NCBI GenBank assembly: GCA_023458215.1
Contig: JAEXAJ010000136.1
Location: 62,001 to 126,000, forward strand
Direction: 5' to 3'
DNA: 64,000 bases
DNA from: Bacteroidota bacterium
GTDB taxonomy: Bacteria; Bacteroidota; Bacteroidia; Bacteroidales; Bacteroidaceae
Shown: piece after piece, positions 49,106-57,809 of the stretch
How positions within the stretch are numbered: the stretch's first letter is position 1
How the letters are laid out: each line of letters opens with the position of its first letter
Notes under the pieces: model-generated
Databases searched by the model: none
The model's input: only the letters and a program-made list of their open reading frames with translations
Told to the model about the DNA's origin: nothing
Translations under genes and position numbers: made by a program

Positions 49106-50202
49106 TGACTGCCATGATATATCACAGTGAAAAAAGATGGCTTCTTACTGCCTTGCTGATTTTATTTGCGATAGCAGGAACACCCCCCATGCGGGCGGCA
49201 ACTGCGAAACAGCTTACAGATACAATAGACTATAAAGTATTTGTAGCTGTAGATAAAGCCGCCGTAGAACACTGGGGTGGGAAAGAGGCTTATCAGGCAA
49301 AACTGAATACCTTCTTCGGACAAGTAAATGACTTCTGGAATCAGGCGGGACAGGGTAAGTTCAACTACTATTTTCGCTATCTGCCGGATTTGCAAGTTGT
49401 TTACGATTGCTCGTCGCGTCAGCTGGAGAAGGTTTATAAGCATAGCGCCGGCTTTCCCAACCATGACGTACTGCTGATTATTGACTCCATACTCGACCAT
49501 GACGATGAAGAGGAAGGTAAAGGGTGGTATTGTGGCGGAGGAGCCGATGATATGACAATGGTGGTATGCCGTAGCCGTAGTAATACGGAATATGAAGACC
49601 TGTTTGGTGTGGATTATTTCTGTCGTGGAGTAGCTCATGAACTGGGACACTACCGTGGGGTAACTGACCTTTATGCCGACCGCATTCGTGAAAAGAACAA
49701 TCCGGTGAACGGCATCGGCTATGAACCCGACTCCTGTGTGATGAACAATCACTATAAGACTTATAAATGGAGTTCTTATGCCGTGAATATCATTAATTAT
49801 ACGGCTCGTTCAAAGCGTCCTTCACGTGACTTCCCGGGTTTCTTCAAGCAGATGTTTCCGCAGAATATACAGGTGGCGGTGAAGGTAAGAGGTAAGAAAC
49901 AAAAGGGTGTACTGCTGAATTTGTACGGTTCACGGGCAGGATTTAACGACTTGATAGCAACTCCCTATCGTACTTATCGTACTGACAAACAGGGTGAATA
50001 TCTGATTACCGGTCTGCCGGATTTATACGATTCACCCGAAGAACCGTTGCATACGGATAAGTTGCCCTATAATCGCTGGTTTACCTTTTTGCTCGAAGCC
50101 GAATATAAAGGAGAGAAGAAATATGTATGGCTACCCGAATACGAGGTACAGCAAACTTTCTTTGAGAAGAAAGATACCTATCAAGTGGAAATTGAATTTT
50201 AG
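49105..50202 (+). CDS. Metzincin-like zinc metalloprotease, unassigned family
   Basis: A 365-residue exported protein. After a signal peptide (about 1-32) the catalytic domain carries HELGHYRGVTD: zinc ligands His178 and His182, general base Glu179, and Asp188 as third ligand, the HExxHxxGxxD variant of the metzincin signature. Met213 in SCVMNNH is placed like the Met-turn. A C-terminal transthyretin-like domain (about 250-365; GVLLNLYG, DKQGEYLITGLP) could bind substrate. An earlier HDDEEEG segment is of unknown role. Translation overlaps GH3. The activity is inferred from the motif; I cannot place it in a named peptidase family. Confidence 0.7.
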   Translation: MTAMIYHSEKRWLLTALLILFAIAGTPPMRAATAKQLTDTIDYKVFVAVDKAAVEHWGGKEAYQAKLNTFFGQVNDFWNQAGQGKFNYYFRYLPDLQVVYDCSSRQLEKVYKHSAGFPNHDVLLIIDSILDHDDEEEGKGWYCGGGADDMTMVVCRSRSNTEYEDLFGVDYFCRGVAHELGHYRGVTDLYADRIREKNNPVNGIGYEPDSCVMNNHYKTYKWSSYAVNIINYTARSKRPSRDFPGFFKQMFPQNIQVAVKVRGKKQKGVLLNLYGSRAGFNDLIATPYRTYRTDKQGEYLITGLPDLYDSPEEPLHTDKLPYNRWFTFLLEAEYKGEKKYVWLPEYEVQQTFFEKKDTYQVEIEF

Positions 50203-50342
50203 AAGATAAGATTTAGAGTAGAGCATTTCTTATGGATTATACTTGAATAGCAGGATGAAAAATCTTGTTATTGCTCTGCTTTTGTCCCCAATTGAAGGCT
50301 ATTATTTAATATAAAAAATGTAATATAACAACATATTGATTT

Positions 50343-52343
50343 ATGAAACACATAATGAAAAAACTTTTGCCGGTTCTAATGGCTATAGCGCCCTTGTCGC
50401 TTTCTGCACAAAATGTGTATGAACTGAAAGACCCTAGTGGTAAGGTACAAGTGAATGTGAGTGTTACTGACAAAGACGTCAGCTACTCAGTACTTCATGA
50501 CGGAGATCTGATGATCGATAAATCTCCTGTGTCTATGAAGTTGACGGATGGAACAGCTTTTGGTATCGATCCTAAAGTGAAGAAGACAAGTCGTCGTTCT
50601 GTAAAAGACACCATTTATCCACCCGTCTACAAGAAGAAATCCATAGACAACCAGTTTAACGAATTAACTATTGATTTCCGGGGAGGATATAGTCTTGTTT
50701 TCAGAGCTTACGAAGATGGTGCCGCCTATCGTTTTGTCTCAAACCTGAAGAAGCCTTTTATGGTAGAGAGCGAACAGGCTACTTTCTGTTTTCCCGGTGA
50801 CCCGAAAGTGTACGTGGCTTCTCCCAAGGGTAGGATGAACGAAGGCAAGAAAGATCCTTTCTACAGCTCTTTTCAAAATACTTATCTCCAGACCGATTTG
50901 TCTGCATGGAATCAGGAAGAGATTGCTTTCTTGCCGGTATTGGTGGAAGGTAAGAATCAGAAGAAGATTTGTATAACGGAAGCTGATTTGATGAACTATC
51001 CGGGTATGTATGTGAAAAGTGGTGTCGGTACTGCTTCGTTTGAAGGTGTCTTTGCTGCTTATCCCAAAAGAGTGGTTGATGAAGTACGGGGACTTAAAGG
51101 GGTAGTAAAAGAACGTGAACTGTTCATTGCTAAGGTAGAAGGCGCTACTGCGTTCCCTTGGCGGGTAATGGTGATTTCGAAGAATGATGCGGAGTTGTTG
51201 TGTAGCGATATGGTCTATAAGCTGGCTACCCCCGCTCAGTTCACCGACTTCTCTTGGATTAAGCCCGGCAAAGTGGCTTGGGACTGGTGGAATGACTGGA
51301 ATATCTATAACGTGGATTTCCGTGCAGGTATCAACAATGAGACGTATAAATATTATATTGACTTCGCTTCTAAGATGGGCATTGAATATGTGATATTGGA
51401 CGAAGGATGGGCTGTGCCCGGCGAGGCTGATTTATTCAAGGTGATTCCTGAAATAGACTTGAAAGAACTAATCAGTTATGCGGAAAGTAAAAATGTCGAT
51501 TTAATTTTGTGGGCAGGTTATCGTGCTTTCGAGAAAGACATGGATAACGTGTGCAAGCACTATGCTGCAATGGGCATCAAGGGCTTCAAGATTGACTTTA
51601 TGGATCGTGACGACCAGTTGTTGGTAGACTTCAACCGCAAAGCTGCCGAAACAGGTGCCAAGTATAAACTACTTATCGACCTGCACGGTACTTACAAGCC
51701 TACCGGATTGCAACGCACCTATCCCAATACCATTAACTTCGAAGGCGTGCATGGATTGGAAGAACTGAAATGGGCTGAACCGGGAACGGATCAGGTGGTT
51801 TATGATGTTACCGCTCCTTTTATACGCATGGTGGCAGGGCCGCTCGACTATACGCAGGGAGCGATGAACAACGTTATCATGAAAAATTTCCACGCTGTTT
51901 ATACCGAGCCGATGAGCCAGGGAACTCGCTGCCGTCAGTTGGCACTGTACACTATTTTTGATTCACCGGTGAATATGCTGTGTGACGCGCCTACCAATTA
52001 TCTGAAAGAAGAAGAATGCACGAAGTTTATTGTTGACATTCCTACCGTGTGGGACAAAACTCTTCCGATTGACGGGAAAGTAGGAGAATACATTGTTATG
52101 GCCCGTCAAAAAGGAGACACGTGGTATGTTGGCGGCTTGACGGACTGGACGGAACGTGATGTGGAGGTTGACTTGTCATTTTTGGGTAAAGGTCAATTTC
52201 GTGCTGAAATCTTTAAAGATGGCATAAATGCCGACCGGGTGGGTAAGGACTATAAACGTGAAGTAACAAGTGTATCGGCTGACAGTAAACTGAAATTGCA
52301 TATAGCTCCCGGAGGAGGATTTGTGGTGAAGATTACAAAATAA
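50343..52343 (+). CDS. GH97 enzyme, retaining alpha-galactosidase type
   Basis: A 666-residue exported GH97 enzyme (signal peptide ends SLSAQ; an alternative ATG lies at 50355). Unlike the GH97 at 7925, the catalytic bases are replaced by an aspartate nucleophile, Asp418 in KGFKIDFMDRDDQ, as in the retaining branch represented by the B. thetaiotaomicron alpha-galactosidase BtGH97b. The likely acid/base is Glu467 in INFEGVHG. Other family blocks are WDWWNDWN, YVILDEGW and HGTYKPTGLQRTYP. It lies 140 bases after the protease gene with no clear promoter or operator in between. It probably removes alpha-galactose in the periplasm. Confidence 0.88.
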   Translation: MKHIMKKLLPVLMAIAPLSLSAQNVYELKDPSGKVQVNVSVTDKDVSYSVLHDGDLMIDKSPVSMKLTDGTAFGIDPKVKKTSRRSVKDTIYPPVYKKKSIDNQFNELTIDFRGGYSLVFRAYEDGAAYRFVSNLKKPFMVESEQATFCFPGDPKVYVASPKGRMNEGKKDPFYSSFQNTYLQTDLSAWNQEEIAFLPVLVEGKNQKKICITEADLMNYPGMYVKSGVGTASFEGVFAAYPKRVVDEVRGLKGVVKERELFIAKVEGATAFPWRVMVISKNDAELLCSDMVYKLATPAQFTDFSWIKPGKVAWDWWNDWNIYNVDFRAGINNETYKYYIDFASKMGIEYVILDEGWAVPGEADLFKVIPEIDLKELISYAESKNVDLILWAGYRAFEKDMDNVCKHYAAMGIKGFKIDFMDRDDQLLVDFNRKAAETGAKYKLLIDLHGTYKPTGLQRTYPNTINFEGVHGLEELKWAEPGTDQVVYDVTAPFIRMVAGPLDYTQGAMNNVIMKNFHAVYTEPMSQGTRCRQLALYTIFDSPVNMLCDAPTNYLKEEECTKFIVDIPTVWDKTLPIDGKVGEYIVMARQKGDTWYVGGLTDWTERDVEVDLSFLGKGQFRAEIFKDGINADRVGKDYKREVTSVSADSKLKLHIAPGGGFVVKITK

Positions 52344-52362
52344 GCAGAAACAATAATAGAGG

Positions 52363-52410
52363 TTGCCTCTGGTATAGGAATTTATGTTTTACTATATCAG
52401 AGGCAATTTT
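52363..52410 (+). terminator. Terminator after GH97
   Basis: TTGCCTCTGGTATAG (52363-52377) pairs with CTATATCAGAGGCAA (52392-52406) with one wobble, followed by TTTT. It closes the HTCS-controlled locus. Confidence 0.8.
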
Positions 52411-52487
52411 CTTTCTCATTCATTTGGAAACTTCCCGAATTTCATCTTACTTTGTTTATCGTTGAACTTAAAACTAGTAGAAACACC

Positions 52488-52625
52488 ATGGGAAAGAGTA
52501 AAAAGAAAGTAATGCACAGCGAGAAAGAAGAGAAACAAGCTAAGAAAGTACTGTTGATTATCGGAGTATCGGCTTTGATTTTAGTACTTGCCATGTTTGT
52601 AGGATACTCTTTCTTGGGTAAATAA
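52488..52625 (+). CDS. Small single-pass membrane protein
   Basis: A 45-residue protein. It has a highly charged Lys/Glu N-terminus (about 1-20; MGKSKKKVMHSEKEEKQAKK), one strong transmembrane helix (about 21-39) and a short tail ending SFLGK. The predicted orientation is N-terminus in the cytoplasm. It is too short for most gene callers but has a clean start and stop and sits 9 bases before the CYTH gene. Function unknown; it may be an accessory to its operon neighbours. Confidence 0.6.
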   Translation: MGKSKKKVMHSEKEEKQAKKVLLIIGVSALILVLAMFVGYSFLGK

Positions 52626-52634
52626 AAAACGGAT

Positions 52635-53105
52635 ATGCCGCAAGAGATAGAACGCAAATACCTCGTTACGGGAGATTATAAATCGCAAGCATACGCACAG
52701 AGCCACATCGTGCAGGGTTACATCAGCAGTGCACGTGGAAAGACTGTGCGCGTACGTATTCGTGACGACAAAGGCTATCTCACCATTAAAGGGGCTGCCA
52801 ATGCATCAGGAACCAGTCGTTACGAGTGGGAAAAAGAAATTTCCTTGAGTGATGCGGAAGAATTGATGAAGCTTTGCGAACCGGGTATCATCGATAAAAC
52901 CCGTTACCTGGTGCGCAGCGGGCAGCATGTCTTTGAAGTCGATGAGTTCTATGGCGAAAACGAAGGACTGACTGTTGCCGAAGTAGAACTTGCTTCGGAA
53001 GACGAATCCTTTGAAAAGCCCGATTTTATCGGACAGGAAGTGACAGGCGACGTCCGTTATTATAATTCGCAACTGATGAAGCGTCCTTTCACTACATGGG
53101 AGTAA
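52635..53105 (+). CDS. CYTH-domain triphosphatase (triphosphate tunnel metalloenzyme)
   Basis: A 156-residue protein that is a single CYTH domain. The metal/substrate motif ExExK is at the N-terminus (EIERKYLV, residues 4-8). Alternating basic and acidic strands (RVRIRDDKGYLTIKG, RYEWEKEI, FEVDEFYGE, AEVELASED) build the charged tunnel. Bacterial homologues hydrolyse inorganic tripolyphosphate or organic triphosphates; adenylate cyclase activity is rarer. It is cytoplasmic, with a compact operon position (9 bases after the small membrane protein, 31 before the DUF4010 gene). Confidence 0.9.
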   Translation: MPQEIERKYLVTGDYKSQAYAQSHIVQGYISSARGKTVRVRIRDDKGYLTIKGAANASGTSRYEWEKEISLSDAEELMKLCEPGIIDKTRYLVRSGQHVFEVDEFYGENEGLTVAEVELASEDESFEKPDFIGQEVTGDVRYYNSQLMKRPFTTWE

Positions 53106-53136
53106 ACCAATCGGATGCCGTAATTGTTAAATCAGT

Positions 53137-54435
53137 ATGGAGAAACTTTACGACTATCTCCCCCGGGAACTGGTTACTTTTATCTTAGTTACCATCTTCT
53201 CTTTACTTATCGGGCTTTCACAGCGGAAAATCAGCTTGAAGCGCGAAGGGGAAACCACGCTTTTCGGAACGGACCGTACTTTTACTTTTATAGGTATATT
53301 GGGCTATCTGCTCTATATTCTTGACCCTATCAATTATAGCCTTTTCATGGGTGGCGGAGCTATCTTAGGCTTGTTGCTGGGTTTGAACTACTACGTCAAG
53401 CAGTCACAATTCCATGTTTTCGGAGTAACTACCATTGTCATTGCACTTATCACTTATTGTATAGCACCTATTGTTGCCACGCAACCTTCGTGGTTCTACG
53501 TCATGGTTATCGTCACCGTGCTGACACTTACCGAACTGAAGCACACCTTTACCGAACTGGCACAGCGCATGAAGAACGACGAAATGATTACGCTTGCCAA
53601 GTTCCTTGCTATCAGTGGCATCATTCTGCCGATGTTGCCCAATGATAACCTTATTCCCGGAATTAACTTGACGCCTTATAGTATTTGGTTGGCAACCGTT
53701 GTTGTATCGGGTATTTCCTATCTTTCTTATCTGTTGAGGCGCTACGTTTTCCGTGAATCCGGCATCTTGGTATCGGGCATTGTAGGCGGTTTGTATAGTA
53801 GTACGGCTACCATTTCCGTATTGGCGCGTAAGAGTCGTAAAGCATCTCCCCAAGATGCTCCCGAGTATGTGGCTGCCATGTTGCTTGCTGTAAGCATGAT
53901 GTTCCTTCGGTTTCTGATACTGATAGGCATTTTCAGTCAGGAAACTCTGCATACAATCTATCCTTATCTGCTGATTATGTCGGCGGTATCGGCAGGGGTG
54001 GCTATGTTTCTTCACTCCAAGCATAAAAGGAAGGATCATTCCGGTGAGGTAGAGGACGAGGAAGACGGTAGCAATCCGTTGGAATTTAAAGTGGCGCTTA
54101 TATTTGCCATGCTGTTTGTGGTGTTTACGATCTTGACACATTATACATTGGAGTATGCAGGTACAGGCGGATTGAATTTATTGTCTTTTGTTTCAGGATT
54201 CAGTGATATTACTCCATTTATTCTGAATTTACTGCAGCAAAGTACGGGCAGCGTGGCAATGCTGATTATTACAGCTTGTACCATGCAGGCGATAGTCAGC
54301 AACATAGCGGTAAACATGTGCTATGCGCTATTCTTTGCGGGTGGGAAAAGTGCTTTGCGTCCATGGATATTGGGCGGATTCGGTTGTGTCATTGCAATCA
54401 ATATTTGTTTGTTACTATTCTTTTACTTCTTGTAA
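53137..54435 (+). CDS. DUF4010/MgtC-like integral membrane protein
   Basis: A 432-residue polytopic membrane protein with about twelve hydrophobic helices. The N-terminal part (about 10-135) has the MgtC/SapB-like pattern (LLIGLSQRKISLKREG...GTDRTFTFIGILGYLL), and the C-terminal half resembles DUF4010 (GGLYSSTATISVLARKS near 220). A charged cytoplasmic loop (HSKHKRKDHSGEVEDEEDG, about 288-306) separates the two halves of the C-terminal region. Its role is unknown; MgtC relatives influence Mg2+ and phosphate homeostasis, which would fit the phosphate-hydrolysing neighbour. It is likely co-transcribed with the CYTH gene. Confidence 0.83.
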   Translation: MEKLYDYLPRELVTFILVTIFSLLIGLSQRKISLKREGETTLFGTDRTFTFIGILGYLLYILDPINYSLFMGGGAILGLLLGLNYYVKQSQFHVFGVTTIVIALITYCIAPIVATQPSWFYVMVIVTVLTLTELKHTFTELAQRMKNDEMITLAKFLAISGIILPMLPNDNLIPGINLTPYSIWLATVVVSGISYLSYLLRRYVFRESGILVSGIVGGLYSSTATISVLARKSRKASPQDAPEYVAAMLLAVSMMFLRFLILIGIFSQETLHTIYPYLLIMSAVSAGVAMFLHSKHKRKDHSGEVEDEEDGSNPLEFKVALIFAMLFVVFTILTHYTLEYAGTGGLNLLSFVSGFSDITPFILNLLQQSTGSVAMLIITACTMQAIVSNIAVNMCYALFFAGGKSALRPWILGGFGCVIAINICLLLFFYFL

Positions 54436-54585
54436 ATCAAACGCTTTTTGCTTTTTTAACTCCGAAACTCTCGTACATCTTGGAAAAGAGGCTAATTTTG
54501 CCGAATTCGTTGTGACAAATCTCAAACGAGAAACGTCTAATACCAAGACAATAATTTTAGAATAGTCACTAAATACAAAGACGCA

Positions 54586-57102
54586 ATGAAAATTAAATTG
54601 ATCGTGCTGCTGTGGATACTGATGTTATCCGGGCAAGCGGTGGCACAAAACACGGCAAACACTTCTTTTCAAATTAAAGGAATCTTGCTAGACTCGCTTA
54701 CCCAAGAGGGTGAACCTTATGCCACCATTAAAATCGTAAAGAAAGAAGCACCTGCAAATACTTTGAAGATGCTGGTTACGGACATGAAAGGAAAGTTTCA
54801 GGAAAAAGTGCGCGGTACGGGTAACTTTGTTATGACCATTACTTCTGTAGGGCGTAACAGCATTATCAAAGACTTTACGGTGAAGGCCGGTGAAACTGAA
54901 GTAGACCTTGGAACCCTGTATGTGGTAGACGCTACCAACGAACTGGGTCAGGTGGAAGTCGTTGCGCAGAAGCCTTTAGTAAAAGTGGATGTGGACAAGA
55001 TTGAGTATAACATCGAAGACGACCCCGATTCCAAGACAAATAGTGTTATAGAGATGCTTCGCAAAGTTCCGTTGGTAACAGTGGATGGTGAAGATAATAT
55101 TCAGGTGAATGGAAGCAGCAGCTTCAAGATACATGTCAACGGTAAACCCAATAATATGATGAGCAATAATCCGAAGGAAGTGCTCAAGAGTATGCCTGCC
55201 AACACCATTAAGTATATAGAAGTGATAACCTCGCCGGGTGCAAAATACGATGCCGAAGGCGTTGGCGGTATTCTCAATATCGTGACCGTAGGTGGTGGAT
55301 TCGAAGGGTATACCGCTACTTTCAGTGGTCGCGCCAGTAACATGGGAGTGGGTGGTGGTGCTTATGCTACTATTAAGCAAGGCAAGCTGACACTGACAGG
55401 TAACTATAACTATAGCTACAACAACCAGCCTACCAGCTACTCGGACAGTTATCGTGAAGATTATCAGTCTACCGAACAAAAGTATTTGGAGTCTTCCACA
55501 GCTTCGGATTATAGCGGACAATTCCAACACGGTAACCTGGAGGCCAGTTATGAAATAGATACTTTGCGACTTCTGACCATGTCCGTAGGTATGTATGGCG
55601 GCGGTAGTAGCAATGATTCGAAGGGAAACACTGTAATGTGGAATGATACACACAACAAGCAAGCATATAGCTATCATTCCCTAATGAATGGTGACGGCTC
55701 CTGGTACTCCATCCGTGGTAACATCGACTATCAGCGTACTTCGAAAAAGAATAAGAACCGTATGCTTACCTTGTCGTACAAAATCAACACTCAACCCGAT
55801 GAGAGCGATAACTTCAATATCTATAAGGATACTATTAATGTACCGAAGGTTTTTCAACTATATAATTCTCACACCTTTGGCAAGACCAATACCACTGAGC
55901 ATACTTTCCAAGCCGACTATACGACACCTATTGGCAAGCTGCATACCATTGAGACGGGTGTGAAGTACATTATTCGTAATAATGTCAGCGAAAACAACTT
56001 CGAGGAAGACAAGGGTACCGGTAAATATGAGTATAATGAGAAACGTAGCAGTAACTACAAGCATCTGAATGATATTTTGGCTGCTTATCTAGGCTATACA
56101 TTGCGTTATAAGGATTTCACCTTCAAACCGGGTGTGCGCTTTGAGCACACTGCACAGGATGTTCGCTATATAGTGGGTGCGGGTGATAACTTCAAAGTAA
56201 ACTACAATGATCTGGTGCCTTCTGTTTCTATGGGAATCAAATTAGGCCAGACGCAGACGTTGCGTGGAGGATATGACATGCGTATCTATCGTCCCGGTAT
56301 TTGGTATCTGAACCCTTACTTCGATGATAGCAACCCGATGTTTATCCGTCAAGGTAACTCGAAGCTGAAGAGCGAGAAGAGCCATGCGTTCAACTTGAAT
56401 TATAGCAGCTTCACGCAGAAAATTAACTTCAATGTATCGGTACGCCACTCGTTCAATAATAATGGAATAGAGAACGTAAGTCGCTTGATAGGTCCGGGTG
56501 GTGAACACTTTGGAGAACACTTCGCTCCCGAAGGTGCTCTTTATAGTACGTATGAAAATATCGGTAAGAGCCGCAACACTGACATGAGCTTGTACCTCAA
56601 CTGGAACGCATCGCCCAAGACTCGTATTTATATCAACGGTCGCGGTGGTTACTCCGATCTTAAGAGTCCGTCGCAAAACTTGCATAACTTCGGTTGGCAA
56701 GGCTCTATGTACGGAGGTATTCAGCACACGTTCCCGTGGAGTTTGCGCGCCAGCTTGAATGCGGGTGGAAGTACACCTTACATCTCTTTGCAAGGAAAGG
56801 GTAGCGGCTACTCTTACTATAGCCTGAGTGTGAACCGTTCGTTCCTCAAAGACCGTTTGACGGTAAGTGTTTATGGCTCGAATCTGTTTAGCAAATATAT
56901 GAGCTTCGACAATTCAACCTTTGGGGCGAACTTCTATTCTACTAATAAGAGCCGTTATCCCAACCGTTCGTTCGGAATGAGCATCAGTTACCGTATTGGT
57001 GAGTTGAAGGCAAGCGTGAAAAAAGCTGCCCGCAGTATCAACAATGACGACGTGAAAGGCGGCGGCGGTGGTGAAGGCGGTCAAGGCGGTGGCGGTAATT
57101 AA
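54586..57102 (+). CDS. Outer-membrane beta-barrel receptor (TonB-dependent, non-SusC)
   Basis: An 838-residue outer-membrane protein (signal peptide ends QAVAQ). It has a carboxypeptidase-regulatory-like domain (about 25-110), a plug (ELGQVEVVAQKPLVKVDVDK about 124; GGILNIVTVGGGFEG about 227-241) and a barrel typical of the outer-membrane-beta-barrel family (PF14905-like). The C-terminus has an added glycine-rich tail (VKGGGGGEGGQGGGGN) after the last strand, unusual because these barrels normally end in an aromatic residue. No SusD or enzyme gene accompanies it, so the cargo is not guessable. A -7-like TAATTTTG is at 54493-54500, and a terminator follows. Confidence 0.87.
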   Translation: MKIKLIVLLWILMLSGQAVAQNTANTSFQIKGILLDSLTQEGEPYATIKIVKKEAPANTLKMLVTDMKGKFQEKVRGTGNFVMTITSVGRNSIIKDFTVKAGETEVDLGTLYVVDATNELGQVEVVAQKPLVKVDVDKIEYNIEDDPDSKTNSVIEMLRKVPLVTVDGEDNIQVNGSSSFKIHVNGKPNNMMSNNPKEVLKSMPANTIKYIEVITSPGAKYDAEGVGGILNIVTVGGGFEGYTATFSGRASNMGVGGGAYATIKQGKLTLTGNYNYSYNNQPTSYSDSYREDYQSTEQKYLESSTASDYSGQFQHGNLEASYEIDTLRLLTMSVGMYGGGSSNDSKGNTVMWNDTHNKQAYSYHSLMNGDGSWYSIRGNIDYQRTSKKNKNRMLTLSYKINTQPDESDNFNIYKDTINVPKVFQLYNSHTFGKTNTTEHTFQADYTTPIGKLHTIETGVKYIIRNNVSENNFEEDKGTGKYEYNEKRSSNYKHLNDILAAYLGYTLRYKDFTFKPGVRFEHTAQDVRYIVGAGDNFKVNYNDLVPSVSMGIKLGQTQTLRGGYDMRIYRPGIWYLNPYFDDSNPMFIRQGNSKLKSEKSHAFNLNYSSFTQKINFNVSVRHSFNNNGIENVSRLIGPGGEHFGEHFAPEGALYSTYENIGKSRNTDMSLYLNWNASPKTRIYINGRGGYSDLKSPSQNLHNFGWQGSMYGGIQHTFPWSLRASLNAGGSTPYISLQGKGSGYSYYSLSVNRSFLKDRLTVSVYGSNLFSKYMSFDNSTFGANFYSTNKSRYPNRSFGMSISYRIGELKASVKKAARSINNDDVKGGGGGEGGQGGGGN

Positions 57103-57163
57103 TACGTGGCTACCGGGCTGACCAAACGATTAAACAGGAAGATATTTTTTTGTTTGTAATTGA

Positions 57164-57206
57164 AAAACTGTAAGAAAGGGATTGATTCCCTACTTACAGT
57201 TTTCTT
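57164..57206 (+). terminator. Terminator of the beta-barrel receptor gene
   Basis: AAAACTGTAAG (57164-57174) pairs with CTTACAGTTTT (57193-57203); an inner GGGA/TCCC pair continues the stem. It lies about 60 bases after the stop. Confidence 0.75.
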
Positions 57207-57340
57207 CGTTTCTTGAGTCTTTGCCCGACCGGATATGTCACTAAGTTAACGTCAGTTCGATGAATTAGTAAGAGTAACTTAATTCCCTTCCTCTTGGCTG
57301 GTAATATCTTTATAAAAACTAAATCGTATTTTATTCATTC

Positions 57341-57441
57341 TGCCTCCACACTTCCACCTCTTTTTTGTATCTCCCTATTCATCGGCATTGCACGTGCTGT
57401 GGAAGCAATTTCAAAAGGTGGAAGCAAATTTTGCCTCCACC
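57341..57441 (+). repeat. Intergenic palindromic element, copy 3
   Basis: A 101-base element: GCCTCCAC (a'), CTTCCACC (b'), core TCCCTATTCATCGG, TGTGGAAGC (b), GGTGGAAGC (a), GCCTCCACC (a'). It aligns throughout with the minus strand of copy 2. Confidence 0.8.
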
Positions 57442-57501
57442 TCATTCTTAATTCCTAGCTGTGATGTATTTGGTGATAGATGTCATATCCTCATAGATGC
57501 A

Positions 57502-57611
57502 CGTCTGTTTCCTGAAAGGTTATGGTCGTTCCCATTAGAGGAAACGGTCGTTCCCATTAAAGGAAACGGGCGTTTCTACGTGCAGGTACGGTCGTTTCCT
57601 ATAGGGGTGTC
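57502..57611. repeat. 22-base tandem array, five units
   Basis: Units start at 57502, 57524, 57546, 57568 and 57590. The best two read GGTCGTTCCCATTA(G/A)AGGAAAC and differ at one base; the others keep (G)GTCGTTTCC-like left ends. Each good unit has an internal GTTCC/GGAAAC partial dyad. Confidence 0.8.
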
Positions 57612-57731
57612 ACGGCAATTCGCTGTATATCAAATAAATAAAATATGCTTTTTGGGTAGATATTACCTATGAATATCTTTGGTTAGGTTTCGTGTATTTC
57701 GCTTTTATAATGAATGAAATGATGTATTCAA

Positions 57732-57809
57732 TTTTAGGCACGGATTACACGGAACTGGCGCTATTACAGAGCTACGAAACCGTGTAATCCGTGTAATCCG
57801 TGCCTAAAA
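57732..57809. terminator. Long inverted repeat, probable bidirectional terminator
   Basis: A 21-base perfect stem joins 57732-57752 (TTTTAGGCACGGATTACACGG) and 57789-57809. The right arm also carries an extra direct copy of TAATCCGTG, allowing an alternative register. A-rich and T-rich ends flank it, suiting termination from both sides; the minus-strand HTCS gene ends 28 bases away. Confidence 0.65.

Noticed and set aside
50284..50320. Fourth HTCS operator before the retaining GH97
   Set aside because: CTTTTGTCCCCAATTG resembles copy C loosely, but it lacks GTACGC and no TAnnTTTG lies 35 bases downstream.
57388..57672. 94-codon plus-strand open frame
   Set aside because: It reads through element copy 3 and the 22-base array; the composition follows the repeats.
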